From Alcanivorax quisquiliarum (lineage in GTDB: Bacteria; Pseudomonadota; Gammaproteobacteria; Pseudomonadales; Alcanivoracaceae), in NCBI RefSeq assembly GCF_023051175.1, contig NZ_JALKII010000001.1:372001-436000 (forward strand): a stretch of 64,000 bases of DNA, given 5' to 3'. Below, piece after piece: positions 55,478-64,000 of this stretch. The notes beneath the pieces were generated by a model, which was given only the letters and a program-made list of their open reading frames with translations, was not told where the DNA came from and ran no database searches. Position 1 is the first letter of the stretch. Each line of letters starts with the position of its first letter. Both the position numbers and the translations under genes were made by a program.

Positions 55478-57157
55478 TCAGAACGACTCGCGCAACCCCA
55501 CCGTCAGGTTGAATACCAGCCGCTCCGGCTCGCTGTCCTCATCAACACAGAAATACCCTTCCCGCTCGAACTGGAAACGGCTGCCCGGCGAGGCGCCAGC
55601 AAGGGCCGGCTCGACCCGGCATTCGCTCATCACTTGCAGAGACTCCGGGTTGACCACCGACAACACGCCCTCCTCCATCCGGTCTGGCGACGCCTCGGTG
55701 AACAGGCGCTCATACATGCGCACTTCGCACGGCACACTATGCTCCGCTGACACCCAGTGGATGACGCCTCGCACCTTGCGACCTTCCGGGTTGCGGCCCA
55801 ACGTCTCGGGATCATAAGTGCAACGCACTTCGCTGATCTCGCCAGCGGCATCGCGGATCACTTCTGTTGCGCGAATCACATAGCCGTAGCGCAGCCGTAC
55901 TTCATCACCCAATACCAGGCGCTTGAATTTCTTGTTGGCCTGTTCCTGAAAATCCGCCTGGTCGATCAGCACTTCGCGTGCCATGGGCACCTCGCGACTG
56001 CCCATTTCCTCGTTCTGTGGATGCAGCGGCGCTGAAAGCATTTCCACATGGCCTTCTGGCCAGTTCTCGATCACCAGCTTCAGGGGCTTGAGCACACACA
56101 TGGCACGCGGCGCGGTGGCATTGAGATCATCCCTCACTGCCGATTCCAGCATCCCCATATCGACCACGGAATCCGCCCGTGCCACGCCCACCATGTCACA
56201 GAACCGACGGATCGCCGCTGGCGTATAGCCGCGCCGGCGCAGGCCGGAGATGGTCGGCATCCGCGGATCATTCCAGCCGGACACGTATTTCTCATCTACC
56301 AGCTGCTTGAGCTTGCGCTTGCTGGTAACGGTGTAGTTCAGGTTCAGACGGGCAAATTCATACTGCCTTGGCCGCGCAGGGATGCTGTCGCGACTGGCCA
56401 GGAAGCCTTCGAGCTTGTCCAGCGTCCAGTCATACAGCGGGCGGTGCGCCTCGAATTCCAGCGTGCACAGACTGTGGGTGATGCCTTCCACCGCATCCGA
56501 GATCGGGTGGGTAAAATCGTACATCGGGTAGATGCACCATTTATCGCCGGTCTGATGGTGCGTTTTCTTGCGAATCCGATACAGAATCGGATCGCGCATG
56601 TTCATGTTCGGCGAGCGCATGTCAATTTTGGCGCGCAGCACTGCCTCGCCTTCCTCGAACTCGCCTTGCCGCATACGCGCGAACAGCGCCAGGCTTTCTT
56701 CCACCGGCCGCTCACGGAACGGGCTGTCCTGCCCCGGCGTGGTGAAATCGCCACGCTGGCGGGCAATCTCTTCGGGGCGCTGGGTATCCACATACGCCAG
56801 GCCGAGACGAACCAGCTCCACTGCGCAGTCGTGCAACAGATCAAAGTAATCCGAGGCATAGCGCACCTCGCCGTGCCACTGCCAACCCAGCCAGGCCACA
56901 TCCCGCTGGATGGCCTCCACGTATTCTTCGGATTCCGTTTCCGGGTTGGTGTCGTCAAATCGGAGATGACACACTCCACCATAGCTCTCGGCGATGCTGA
57001 AATTGAGGCAGATCGATTTGGCATGGCCGATATGCAGGTAGCCGTTCGGCTCCGGTGGGAAGCGGGTTACCACCTTGCCATCATGCTTGCCCTCGGCCAG
57101 ATCCCGGTCAATGATCTGACGAATGAAATTGGTCGGCGTTTCTGCGCGATCAGTCAT
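55478..57157 (-). CDS. glnS: Glutaminyl-tRNA synthetase
   Basis: A 559-residue class I aminoacyl-tRNA synthetase. The HIGH-type motif is [15 protein letters not shown] (about residues 34-48), and the KMSKS equivalent is TSKRKL (about 273). A two-barrel anticodon-binding domain fills the C-terminal 220 residues ([33 protein letters not shown]). Like bacterial GlnRS it shares the eukaryotic-type acquisition of this enzyme, a known feature of gammaproteobacteria. It diverges from the cyclophilin gene with a 130-bp shared region. Confidence 0.97.
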   Translation of the reverse strand: MTDRAETPTNFIRQIIDRDLAEGKHDGKVVTRFPPEPNGYLHIGHAKSICLNFSIAESYGGVCHLRFDDTNPETESEEYVEAIQRDVAWLGWQWHGEVRYASDYFDLLHDCAVELVRLGLAYVDTQRPEEIARQRGDFTTPGQDSPFRERPVEESLALFARMRQGEFEEGEAVLRAKIDMRSPNMNMRDPILYRIRKKTHHQTGDKWCIYPMYDFTHPISDAVEGITHSLCTLEFEAHRPLYDWTLDKLEGFLASRDSIPARPRQYEFARLNLNYTVTSKRKLKQLVDEKYVSGWNDPRMPTISGLRRRGYTPAAIRRFCDMVGVARADSVVDMGMLESAVRDDLNATAPRAMCVLKPLKLVIENWPEGHVEMLSAPLHPQNEEMGSREVPMAREVLIDQADFQEQANKKFKRLVLGDEVRLRYGYVIRATEVIRDAAGEISEVRCTYDPETLGRNPEGRKVRGVIHWVSAEHSVPCEVRMYERLFTEASPDRMEEGVLSVVNPESLQVMSECRVEPALAGASPGSRFQFEREGYFCVDEDSEPERLVFNLTVGLRESF

Positions 57158-57233
57158 GCGATTTACAACGTCCTGTGGCAGGATGCGAAAACGGGAAACC
57201 GGCCCGGAACGGGCCTGAACAGTTCCGGTCAGC

Positions 57234-57260
57234 GGGGGCGCTAGTGTACAGTGCGCCCCC
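57234..57260. promoter_or_regulatory. Inverted repeat in the glnS/ppiB divergent region
   Basis: A perfect 8-bp GC dyad GGGGGCGC/GCGCCCCC flanks an 11-nt A/T-containing loop, 27 nt upstream of the ppiB start. It could be an operator or a leader hairpin. Confidence 0.4.
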
Positions 57261-57287
57261 AGTCAGTCAAAGCAGGAGGACGGTTTG

Positions 57288-57785
57288 ATGAAAGCCGCAC
57301 TGAGCACCACCTATGGCACCATTGTCATTAGCCTCGATAGCGAACGCGCCCCGGAAACAGTGGCCAACTTCGCGCAGTATGTCCGGGAGGGTTTCTACGA
57401 TGGCACTATTTTCCACCGTGTGATCAGCAATTTCATGATCCAGGGGGGCGGCTTCACCGAATCCATGGAACAGAAAACCACCCGTGCGCCGATTCAGAAT
57501 GAATCGCACAACGGGCTTTCCAATGAAACCGGCACGGTGGCCATGGCGCGCACCTCCGATCCACATTCTGCCACAGCGCAGTTCTTTATCAATGTGGTGG
57601 ATAACCACTTTCTGGACAAGGCACGCAGCCAGGATGGCTGGGGCTATGCGGTGTTCGGCAAAGTGATCGAAGGCGAAGAAGTGCTCAATCGCATCAAGGC
57701 AGTCGCCACCGGCAACAAGGGTTTTCACCAGGATGTCCCGCTGGAAACCGTGCTGATCGAAAAAGCCGAGCTGATCGAAGAGTAA
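57288..57785 (+). CDS. ppiB: Cytoplasmic peptidyl-prolyl isomerase (cyclophilin B type)
   Basis: A 165-residue cyclophilin without a signal peptide. Active-site residues are visible in [18 protein letters not shown] (FHRV Arg, FMIQGG) and [24 protein letters not shown] 57288 follows the strong AGGAGGA at 57274-57280; an in-frame TTG precedes it directly. In P. aeruginosa one ppiB lies beside glnS and lpxH; here a second, exported cyclophilin has been inserted or duplicated between ppiB and lpxH. Confidence 0.95.
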   Translation: MKAALSTTYGTIVISLDSERAPETVANFAQYVREGFYDGTIFHRVISNFMIQGGGFTESMEQKTTRAPIQNESHNGLSNETGTVAMARTSDPHSATAQFFINVVDNHFLDKARSQDGWGYAVFGKVIEGEEVLNRIKAVATGNKGFHQDVPLETVLIEKAELIEE

Positions 57786-57843
57786 TCGTTACCCGACCCG
57801 GCCAGGGCCGCTCATTAGCGGCCCGATGGCCATAAATCGAATA

Positions 57844-57903
57844 ATGACGGCCTGCCCCGACAATGGCCTGCCAGATAATGGCTTACCGGATAAAGGAGAC
57901 AAC
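57844..57903 (+). repeat. Degenerate 15-bp tandem array upstream of ppiA
   Basis: Four units of 15 bp related to GATAATGGCTTACCG: ATGACGGCCTGCCCC, GACAATGGCCTGCCA, GATAATGGCTTACCG and GATAAAGGAGACAAC. The last unit supplies the AAAGGAG ribosome site of ppiA. The array is in frame with ppiA and would read DNGLPDNGLPDKG. Confidence 0.75.
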
Positions 57904-57906
57904 CCC

Positions 57907-58509
57907 ATGCGCCGCCTGTTTCTGAGCCTCGCCCTGCTACTACCCTTGGCCGCCACGGCTGACAACCCGCAAGTCACCATGGAAACCAGCGAAGGCACAG
58001 TAGTGATCGAGCTGCATCAGGATAAAGCGCCTGTGACGGTGGCCAACTTCTTGCAGTACGTCGATCAGGGGCACTACGACGGCACTGTTTTTCACCGGGT
58101 CATTCCCCGCTTCATGATTCAGGGCGGTGGCTTTACCCGCGACTATCAGCAAAAAGACACTCTGGCGCCGATCACCAACGAAGCCAACAACGGCTTGCGG
58201 AACCTGCGCGGCACCCTTGCCATGGCGCGCACCAGTGACCCGCACTCCGCCACCAGCCAGTTTTTCATCAATACGGTCAACAACCCCAACCTGGATCACC
58301 GTGGTGAAAACGCTTCCGGCTGGGGTTACGCCGTGTTTGGCAAAGTGGTCAAAGGCATGGATGTGGTGGATCGCATCAGCGCCCTGCCCACCGGGCGCGG
58401 CACGCTCAATGGTATGCCGGCCAGTGACGTGCCGAATCGCCCGGTCATCATCCGCAGCATTGCCCGGCTGGCAGAAGACGATGCAACAGCAGCGGCCGAG
58501 ACAGAATGA
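57907..58509 (+). CDS. ppiA: Periplasmic peptidyl-prolyl isomerase (cyclophilin A type)
   Basis: A 200-residue exported cyclophilin. A signal peptide (RRLFLSLALLLPLAATA, cleavage near residue 19) precedes the domain, which carries [18 protein letters not shown] and [21 protein letters not shown]. It closely resembles the upstream cytoplasmic copy, so the two probably arose by duplication with gain of a signal. ATG 57907 with AAAGGAG upstream is preferred; an in-frame ATG at 57826 would place a repetitive, non-signal extension in front. A C-terminal tail of acidic/Ala residues overlaps lpxH by 4 nt. Confidence 0.92.
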   Translation: MRRLFLSLALLLPLAATADNPQVTMETSEGTVVIELHQDKAPVTVANFLQYVDQGHYDGTVFHRVIPRFMIQGGGFTRDYQQKDTLAPITNEANNGLRNLRGTLAMARTSDPHSATSQFFINTVNNPNLDHRGENASGWGYAVFGKVVKGMDVVDRISALPTGRGTLNGMPASDVPNRPVIIRSIARLAEDDATAAAETE

Positions 58510-59231
58510 CCTACACGCTCTTTATTTCCGATCTGCATCTTGATGCCGCCCGGCCGGAACACCTGACAGCACTGGAGCAGCTGCTGGCTCGCCACAAGGG
58601 CTGTGATGCCCTTTATGTGCTCGGCGATCTGTTCGAAACCTGGATCGGCGACGATGACGACACCGAGTTCAATCAGGCGGCCATCAAGGTGTTTCGCGAT
58701 TTCAGTGACAGTGGCAGCGCCTTGTTTTTCATGCACGGCAACCGCGATTTCCTGCTGGGCCCGGCTTTCGCAGAGGCCACCGGCGGCACGCTGCTCGATG
58801 AAGGCACCGTGGTGGATCTCTACGGCACCGCCGCGCTGCTGATGCATGGCGACAGCCTGTGCACCGGCGACGAAAAATACATGGCGTTTCGCGCTCAGGT
58901 GCGCGACCCGGCGTGGCAGGCGGACATGCTCGCCAAACCGTTGGAGCAGCGCCGCATGATCGCACAGATGATGCGCATGCAAAGTATGCAGAACAACGCC
59001 AACAAAGCGCAGAACATCATGGATGTCACACCGGAGGAAGTGGTGCGCGTGATGGACGAAGCCGGCGTTCTGCATCTGATTCATGGCCATACACATCGCC
59101 CGGCCGTGCATGATGTCGCTCTGGCGAGCGGCAGCGGCAAACGCTGGGTGCTGGGGGACTGGGGGGCATCGGGCTGGCAGATTGTGGCGGATCAGGCGAA
59201 GGGGTTGCGGTTGGAGAGCTTCGCGATCTAG
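58506..59231 (+). CDS. lpxH: UDP-2,3-diacylglucosamine diphosphatase LpxH
   Basis: A 241-residue calcineurin-like metallophosphoesterase that releases lipid X in lipid A synthesis. Metal motifs are ISDLHLDAARPE (Asp8, His10), LGDLFETWIGDDD, HGNRDFLLG, the late MHGDSLCTGDEKYMAFR and IHGHTHRPAVH. These are the LpxH fingerprints. ATG overlaps the ppiA stop as ATGA, so ppiB-ppiA-lpxH is one operon. The last codons extend to 59231, and a bidirectional terminator lies about 215 nt further. Confidence 0.96.
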   Translation: MTYTLFISDLHLDAARPEHLTALEQLLARHKGCDALYVLGDLFETWIGDDDDTEFNQAAIKVFRDFSDSGSALFFMHGNRDFLLGPAFAEATGGTLLDEGTVVDLYGTAALLMHGDSLCTGDEKYMAFRAQVRDPAWQADMLAKPLEQRRMIAQMMRMQSMQNNANKAQNIMDVTPEEVVRVMDEAGVLHLIHGHTHRPAVHDVALASGSGKRWVLGDWGASGWQIVADQAKGLRLESFAI

Positions 59232-59444
59232 CTCTCTTGCGGCGCACCACACTGCCAGCACTGTCTGATTCAGCTATCTTCTTTGCGCAAACCTGGCAAG
59301 CCCCAGGGGGCATTGCCAGCTAGGCCGCCAGCTTTGCACTCGCCGCAGGAGTGCAGGGTCCGCACTGAGCCGAGGCAAATATTCGCTCTCCGTCCAGTGC
59401 GACCGTTAGCGGGGCGGCCCGCAATACCAGCCGAAAACCAGACA

Positions 59445-59478
59445 AACAAATAAGCCCGCGAACGCGGGCTTATTTGTT
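59445..59478. terminator. Bidirectional terminator between lpxH and the lipase gene
   Basis: A 16-bp perfect inverted repeat (AACAAATAAGCCCGCG and its complement) closes an AA loop, with a GC core and A/T-rich outer arms on both sides. The rest of the 59232-59557 spacer shows no gene. Confidence 0.88.
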
Positions 59479-59557
59479 TCAGCCAGGTTTTGTGCAGCTA
59501 CCTTTATGCGTTACAAGGCTTTCACAGCACCTGCTACGAAAGCCCTGCGTAGCGCGA

Positions 59558-61909
59558 TCAGGGCGCCTCCACATCAGCAGGCGAGCCAGCGCCCACCGCC
59601 ACTTGCGCGCCACCCGATATCACGAAAGATACCACCTGGGCCTGCATTTCCGTGGTGACCGACAAACCAGCACTCGGATCAAGCAGCGAACCATGGCCGC
59701 CATTGAGCATTTTCACCACACCCGGTGCAGAAGCCATGTCTACCGGAGCCGGCGATGGGCCAGACTGGCTTGCGCCCGTCAACTTTATCAGCCCTGCTGT
59801 CGCAGCAAGTGGAAGGCCAGGAGCCTCATTCGGCACCACAGTATCGCCGTTAACCTGCTGGAGCAGCACCGGCACGCCCAAGGCACCGAGTGTCGCGGCG
59901 AAGTTCACGGGATCAGCCGAATCCACCGTGCTCTGCGCCGCGAAAATGAAACGCTCGAAGTTGACACTGCCAGGCACCACGCCGGCATCGGCCAACCCGC
60001 CACGAATGACCGGGCCAAAGGTATCCGAGTTCAGCAGTATCTGTGTGAGCTGGGTGCCCGCCACAGAAGCGGCCAGACCGCTGATCGGATTGAGGTTGGA
60101 GGCAAATGCAACCGTCGCCGCCTCCGCGCCAATCGCCATCTGGTTGATGGTGGTCATCACAGAAGCCACCATGCCGCCCAGCGAAACACCCACCACCTTG
60201 ACGTTACTGGTGTCCAGTGCGCCAAGGCCCTGCGCATCCAGTTGCATACTGATCTCGTCGAGACTGGCATTCAGGTTCAACAGATCCATCACACCCTGAC
60301 GCAGGTTGTCGCGGGTATTGGTCAGATTCGCCAGATTGATGAACTGCGCACCTGAGCCGCCCGGATCGTTGAAGAAGCGCTCCCTCGGTGCATCCACACC
60401 GTAGAGCAGGTCAAACGGTATCATCGGCGAGCTTTCCACGTTCAGCACGGCAAAACTGCTTGTCGGAGACACACCGTGCAGTGGCAGATCGACTGAAACG
60501 GTCGCCACACAGTTATCCGCCAGCGAGTGAGCCAGCGTGACCACCGAAGAACGATCGCTGGTGATACCATGCGCGTAAATCACCACCGGATAACCCGAGG
60601 CGCCATAGGCCATACCACAGGTTGCACCACCCAGATACGCTGGCGTATTGGCGGCATCCGGCAAGGTCACCTGCAACGGCACGGATTCCGTACCCTTCTG
60701 GCCGGCAAACGGATAACGGTAGGTGACGTTATAGGTGGTGCCATCCACATCCGACGGCGGCAGCGCCGGCGCGCCCGGCAGCCCTGCGCCCAACGCATAG
60801 CCCAGCGTCTGGTCGGCCGACCAGCTGCTCCGGGTATAGCTGGTATCACCCCCCTGCTGTGGTGCATCAAGGTAGTACGGCAGCTTGATAAAGCCGGTGT
60901 ACAGGTAACCGACATCTGCCGGCAACAGGCCGCCAGTCAGCACACTCAGGTCGATCTCGGTCTGCATGGCGATGCCCAGCTCCCGTGGCTGCGGTGTGCT
61001 GAGCGTCACCTGGCTGTCCAGAATCTGCACCATGCCAACCGCGTCCGCGGGCGGGATACCAAAATCGTTGACCGCAGCCTGCACCAGCGCGGCACGCGGT
61101 GCGGCCATGGCCAGCAGTGGTGTGATCGGGTCGGTGGTGGTGAACGTGTAGGCGATCACCACTGATTCAATTGCATCTTCCAGTGGCAGCAGACCACCAC
61201 TGCCCGCAACCAGTACGCTACCGGCAATGCCGTCCCAGGCACGAACGAGTTGACGCACCGTTGCCAGTGCGCCGGTCGCATTGAAGGAATCACCGCGCAG
61301 CGCGTTGTAGGCCCACGAGGTGGTCAGTGGCTCGCCTTGCGCGTCGACCACGTTATTGGTGACAAACACCAGATACTTTGTAGCAGGCTGCAGCGGCTCC
61401 TTCGGAATAATGCGAATCGCATTATTCACGCCACCATCCACCGAGATCACTTCTGCATCAATCTCCGCAAGGCCGGCGACGCCGGTGATATTGCCCGGAT
61501 CAAGTACCTCGCCGTTCGAGGTCAGCTCCACCAGAAAAACCGTGGCACCACCGATCACCGAGGCCGGATTGACGCTACCACTGATCAGAATGTCGAACGG
61601 TGCGTTGGTGGAAAACCCGTCGAGCGCATTGACCGCATCGATCACCGGGTTGGAAGGCTGCGCGATGTTCGCGGTGCCGTCGAAGGCATCGCCTTCGGAG
61701 TTCGCTGGTGTGAGGAAAATCAGATCGTTGTTGAAGGGCAGGTCAGAACCACCCGGATCAAATCGTGGGTGTGTCCCTGGCTGATACAAAACATGGTCTT
61801 GCGAAGGCGGCGTGACGCGCACCTTGGAATCTTCACCACCGCAGCCCTGCAAGGCAAACGCCAGCGGCAGTACCGTCAGCATTGCCAGGGCTTTGCTTGT
61901 CTTTCTCAT
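59558..61909 (-). CDS. Large surface lipoprotein lipase (Pla-1/cef-VolA-like)
   Basis: A 783-residue secreted lipase or lysophospholipase. The lipoprotein signal ends LQGC (Cys23). The N-terminal part (about 40-430) is an Ig/beta-rich region like the bacterial virulence-factor lipase N-domain, with DPGGSDLPFNNDLIF and DAVNALDGFST. The alpha/beta-hydrolase domain (about 440-780) has AHGITSDRSS as a candidate oxyanion region, GVSLGG with nucleophile Ser576, probable acid Asp689 (NGDTVVPN) and His739 (GGHGSLL). Cys431 and Cys467 may form a disulfide. VolA-like proteins in Vibrio are surface lysophospholipases; the substrate here is inferred. It is monocistronic. Confidence 0.85.
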   Translation of the reverse strand: MRKTSKALAMLTVLPLAFALQGCGGEDSKVRVTPPSQDHVLYQPGTHPRFDPGGSDLPFNNDLIFLTPANSEGDAFDGTANIAQPSNPVIDAVNALDGFSTNAPFDILISGSVNPASVIGGATVFLVELTSNGEVLDPGNITGVAGLAEIDAEVISVDGGVNNAIRIIPKEPLQPATKYLVFVTNNVVDAQGEPLTTSWAYNALRGDSFNATGALATVRQLVRAWDGIAGSVLVAGSGGLLPLEDAIESVVIAYTFTTTDPITPLLAMAAPRAALVQAAVNDFGIPPADAVGMVQILDSQVTLSTPQPRELGIAMQTEIDLSVLTGGLLPADVGYLYTGFIKLPYYLDAPQQGGDTSYTRSSWSADQTLGYALGAGLPGAPALPPSDVDGTTYNVTYRYPFAGQKGTESVPLQVTLPDAANTPAYLGGATCGMAYGASGYPVVIYAHGITSDRSSVVTLAHSLADNCVATVSVDLPLHGVSPTSSFAVLNVESSPMIPFDLLYGVDAPRERFFNDPGGSGAQFINLANLTNTRDNLRQGVMDLLNLNASLDEISMQLDAQGLGALDTSNVKVVGVSLGGMVASVMTTINQMAIGAEAATVAFASNLNPISGLAASVAGTQLTQILLNSDTFGPVIRGGLADAGVVPGSVNFERFIFAAQSTVDSADPVNFAATLGALGVPVLLQQVNGDTVVPNEAPGLPLAATAGLIKLTGASQSGPSPAPVDMASAPGVVKMLNGGHGSLLDPSAGLSVTTEMQAQVVSFVISGGAQVAVGAGSPADVEAP

Positions 61910-62099
61910 GGGGCACTCTCCCGGGAGCCTCTGATATTATTGTCATGAGCATGGCCGCTTTTTGTCATAATAAAGTTGTAGCCATACCGTCTCCGGAGAA
62001 TAGCCCAGCCGCTACACCTGAACAAGACGCCAATATTGACTACCAAGTCAGCAGTTTGCCTTCTTCACCGCCGCACTGAGCACTCACTGCAGGGCTGGG

Positions 62100-62708
62100 T
62101 CAGGCGGTTGCCGGCACCCCCGAATGGAAACGAAACTCGCTGTCGGCGGCTGTGATCAACTGCGCTTCGATATCGGCAAACTCTGCCACACGCGGCTGGA
62201 TGTCCGCCTCGGCATAGAGCTGCGCCAGCCTTAAATAGTCTTCGAAATGCCGGGATTCGCTTTTCAGCAGAAAACGATAGTAGCGCCCCAGCTCTTCATC
62301 CACATGCGGCGCCAGTGCTGCAAAGCGCTCGCAGGAACGGGCCTCGATAAAGGCGCCGATGATCAACACATCCACCAGCCGCTCCGGCTCGCTGCTGCGC
62401 ATATGGCTGCGCAAGCTGCTGGCGTAGCGCGACGGCGAGAGATGGATATAAGGCAGCCCACGCTTGCGCAGCAACCCCAGCACCTGCTCGAAATGCAGCA
62501 ACTCTTCACGGGCCAGCTGACTAAGCGCATCCAGCAATTCGGGCCGATCGACGTAGCGGAACATCAAATTCAATGCGGTGGAGGCCGCTTTTTTCTCGCA
62601 ATGGGCGTGATCCACCAGCAACAGATGCTCGTGTGATAACGCCCAACCGATCCAGGCGTCCGGAGTCGGGCAGGCAAGGAACGCCTGAACAGCACTGATA
62701 TCCTGCAT
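62100..62708 (-). CDS. miaE: tRNA-(ms2io6A37) hydroxylase MiaE
   Basis: A 202-residue diiron monooxygenase that hydroxylates the isopentenyl group of ms2i6A37 in tRNA. Diiron ligands are visible in two ExxH-type helices: HAHCEKKAASTALNLM with AREELLHFEQV, and IEARSCERFAAL with SESRHFEDYLRLA. The length fits the family. I chose ATG 62708; a GTG three codons upstream (62717) is also possible. Its substrate requires MiaA and MiaB, which are not in the window. It diverges from the acyltransferase gene. Confidence 0.94.
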   Translation of the reverse strand: MQDISAVQAFLACPTPDAWIGWALSHEHLLLVDHAHCEKKAASTALNLMFRYVDRPELLDALSQLAREELLHFEQVLGLLRKRGLPYIHLSPSRYASSLRSHMRSSEPERLVDVLIIGAFIEARSCERFAALAPHVDEELGRYYRFLLKSESRHFEDYLRLAQLYAEADIQPRVAEFADIEAQLITAADSEFRFHSGVPATA

Positions 62709-62844
62709 CGCAGCCACTCTTTGCTATGTCCGAAAGGCGGGGAGTATATAACAGCGCGCCTCGGGGCGGCGGGCTGCGCTGACTTCGGCACCGGTTTGAG
62801 GCCATAATGCCCGCCCCTCACCCGCGGCAGGCACGATTCTCGAT

Positions 62845-63759
62845 ATGGGTAGAAGAAGCTCCCCCCGCAGCCAGGCCATCAAGGGCCGCCTTGCCACGCT
62901 CGTTCTGCGCTTCATGAGCGGGCTGCCGCTGCCCCTGAACCGGGCGCTCGGCAGCCTGATCGGCACATTGCTCTGGTGGCTGCCCTCGGAGGCTCGCGCC
63001 ATCAGCCAGGCCAATATTGCCTACTGTTTCCCTGAGCTGCCTGCCGCAGAGCAGCGGCGGCTGGTGCGTCTTTCGCTGCGTGAAACCGGCAAGGGCAGCA
63101 CCGAGCTGGGGCTGGTCTGGCACCGCCCTGCTCTGGCGCTTGATCTGGTCAAGGGCGTGGAGGGCGAAGATGCCCTGCGGCAGACGCTCGCGGAGGGCCG
63201 CCCCGTGCTGCTGCTGGTGCCACATCTCGGCTGCTGGGAGGTGCTGAACTTCTGGCTGAGCGAACATTACCCGTTGCACGCCATGTACAACCCTTCCGGC
63301 CTGCCGGCCGTAGACCGGCTGGTACGCGGTAGCCGCGAGCACTTCGGCACTGTCATGTATCCGGCCACGCCACGCGGGGTCGTCAGCCTGGTGCGTGCAT
63401 TGAAGAAATCCGCTGTGCTCACCGCCATCCTGCCCGATCAGGTGCCAGACCGGCGCAGCGGCCGCTTTGTGCCGTTCTTCGGCCGGCCGGCTTACACCGC
63501 AACACTGAGCGCCCGGCTGATTCAGCAGACCGGGGCCCGCGTGTTCGTGGCCAGCGCAAGGCGGCTGCCGGGCAGCGAAGGCTACCGGATCGTGCTGCGA
63601 GAGCCGGAGCCGGCGCTTTATGACGCCGATCTGGATAAGGCGCTGCCGGCGCTCAACCGCAGCATCGAAACGCTGATCATGGAAATGCCGGAACAGTATT
63701 TGTGGAGCTACAAACGCTTTCGCCGCCGCCCGGAAGGCGCCGCCAGACTGTATCGGTGA
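62845..63759 (+). CDS. Lipid A-type (LpxL/HtrB-like) acyltransferase
   Basis: A 304-residue inner-membrane acyltransferase of the lysophospholipid/lipid A family. An N-terminal hydrophobic stretch (ATLVLRFMSGLPLPLNRALGSLIGTLLWWLP) precedes the catalytic HX4E motif HLGCWE (His127, Glu132). The conserved LPDQVPDRRSGRFVPFFG and the late MPEQYLWSYKRFRRRPEG follow, the latter a family hallmark. It probably adds a secondary acyl chain to lipid A or a related lipid; I cannot separate LpxL from LpxM or ornithine-lipid types. The frame starts at ATG 62845. acnB follows after 128 nt. Confidence 0.88.
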   Translation: MGRRSSPRSQAIKGRLATLVLRFMSGLPLPLNRALGSLIGTLLWWLPSEARAISQANIAYCFPELPAAEQRRLVRLSLRETGKGSTELGLVWHRPALALDLVKGVEGEDALRQTLAEGRPVLLLVPHLGCWEVLNFWLSEHYPLHAMYNPSGLPAVDRLVRGSREHFGTVMYPATPRGVVSLVRALKKSAVLTAILPDQVPDRRSGRFVPFFGRPAYTATLSARLIQQTGARVFVASARRLPGSEGYRIVLREPEPALYDADLDKALPALNRSIETLIMEMPEQYLWSYKRFRRRPEGAARLYR

Positions 63760-63774
63760 GTTCGCACCTGCCCC

Positions 63775-63803
63775 TTTCGGAAAGCCTCGCAAAAGAGTAT
63801 AAT
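63775..63803 (+). promoter_or_regulatory. Predicted acnB promoter
   Basis: A perfect TATAAT (63798-63803) with TTTCGG at 17-bp spacing. It gives a leader of about 77 nt before the GTG start. Confidence 0.6.
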
Positions 63804-63887
63804 CCGCGCGCCGTAACAACCCCGAAACACACCCCAGGCGCTTGATTTCCAAAAGAAATCGGGCAGTCACGATACGAGGGATGCGCA

Positions 63888-64000
63888 GTGCTTGAAGCCT
63901 ATCGCAAACATGTGGAAGAACGCGCCGCCGAAGGCGTACCGCCGAAGCCACTGAATGAACAGCAAGTCGCCGAGCTGGTGGAACTGCTGAAAAACCCGCC
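63888..64000 (+). CDS. acnB: Aconitate hydratase B, N-terminal fragment
   Basis: Only the first 37 codons are present before the right edge. The peptide starts LEAYRKHVEERAAEGVPPKPL and continues NEQQVAELVELLKNPP, almost matching the E. coli AcnB N-terminus. It belongs to the TCA cycle and isomerises citrate to isocitrate; AcnB also binds its own mRNA in apo form in E. coli. The start is GTG 63888, with GAGGGA ten bases upstream. The HEAT-like domain begins here; the Fe-S domain lies outside the window. Confidence 0.94.
   Translation, partial: MLEAYRKHVEERAAEGVPPKPLNEQQVAELVELLKNP

Noticed and set aside
57826-57906. Longer ppiA protein starting at the upstream ATG
   Set aside because: The extra residues are translated tandem repeat and would bury the signal peptide; the ATG at 57907 has a good ribosome site.

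Overview
The window is chromosomal DNA from a GC-rich gammaproteobacterium. Three things suggest a member of the Pseudomonadales/Oceanospirillales, with an Alcanivorax-like bacterium as my best guess: the AcnB-type aconitase start at the right edge, a FimL-type type IV pilus regulator, and a gene order that, from memory, follows the Pseudomonas aeruginosa backbone. That order is acnB, lpxH-ppiB-glnS, folD, a tRNA cluster, tig-clpP-clpX-lon-hupB-tRNA-ppiD-fabI, a two-binding-protein peptide ABC transporter, mltD-gloB-methyltransferase-rnhA-dnaQ, fimL-nudC-sohB, cysI and nfuA. The genus is an inference. Coding density is high, and I see no phage, integron, CRISPR array or intact insertion sequence.

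Layout. 1-1.55 kb: end of a methionine salvage operon (mtnB-mtnD-mtnC). 1.55-3 kb: an RlmG-like rRNA methyltransferase and tRNA-Pro(CGG). 3-8.1 kb: a TetR repressor divergent from an RND efflux operon (lipoprotein adaptor plus pump). 8.1-13.3 kb: thpR, rimO, a DMT exporter, an atypical UbiB/ABC1 protein and a SAM methyltransferase. 13.4-16.4 kb: a second, Lon-like protease and an RluA-type pseudouridine synthase. 16.8-19.6 kb: msrA, an M48 lipoprotein protease behind a possibly structured leader, and nfuA. 19.7-23.6 kb: a MATE transporter, a DUF2970 protein, and assimilatory sulfite reductase with its DUF934 partner. 24-28.9 kb: zntB, an AcuI-like oxidoreductase, a MITE-like element, sohB, a conserved membrane protein and nudC. 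28.9-35.8 kb: fimL, dnaQ, rnhA, a YafS-like methyltransferase, gloB and mltD. 35.8-43.2 kb: a Yej/Npp peptide importer with two tandem binding proteins. 43.4-54.4 kb: fabI, ppiD, tRNA-Asp, hupB, lon, clpX, clpP, tig and tRNA-His/Arg/Pro. 54.5-64 kb: folD, glnS, two adjacent cyclophilins, lpxH, a large lipoprotein lipase, miaE, a lipid A-type acyltransferase and the start of acnB.

Functionally the window is dominated by protein quality control (trigger factor, ClpXP, two Lon enzymes, PpiD, two cyclophilins, M48, SohB, MsrA), RNA modification (RlmG-like, RimO for the ribosomal protein, RluA, MiaE, RNase HI) and envelope maintenance (LpxH, acyltransferase, FabI, MltD).

I did not find a convincing undescribed multi-gene system. 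The least explained items are a 157-bp inverted-repeat (MITE-like) element at 26.1 kb, a candidate structured leader before the M48 gene, five unrelated degenerate short-period tandem arrays in gene spacers, a UbiB-family protein with altered KxGQ and Ala-rich-loop motifs, and a tRNA-Asp gene placed 10 nt behind hupB in front of a shared terminator.
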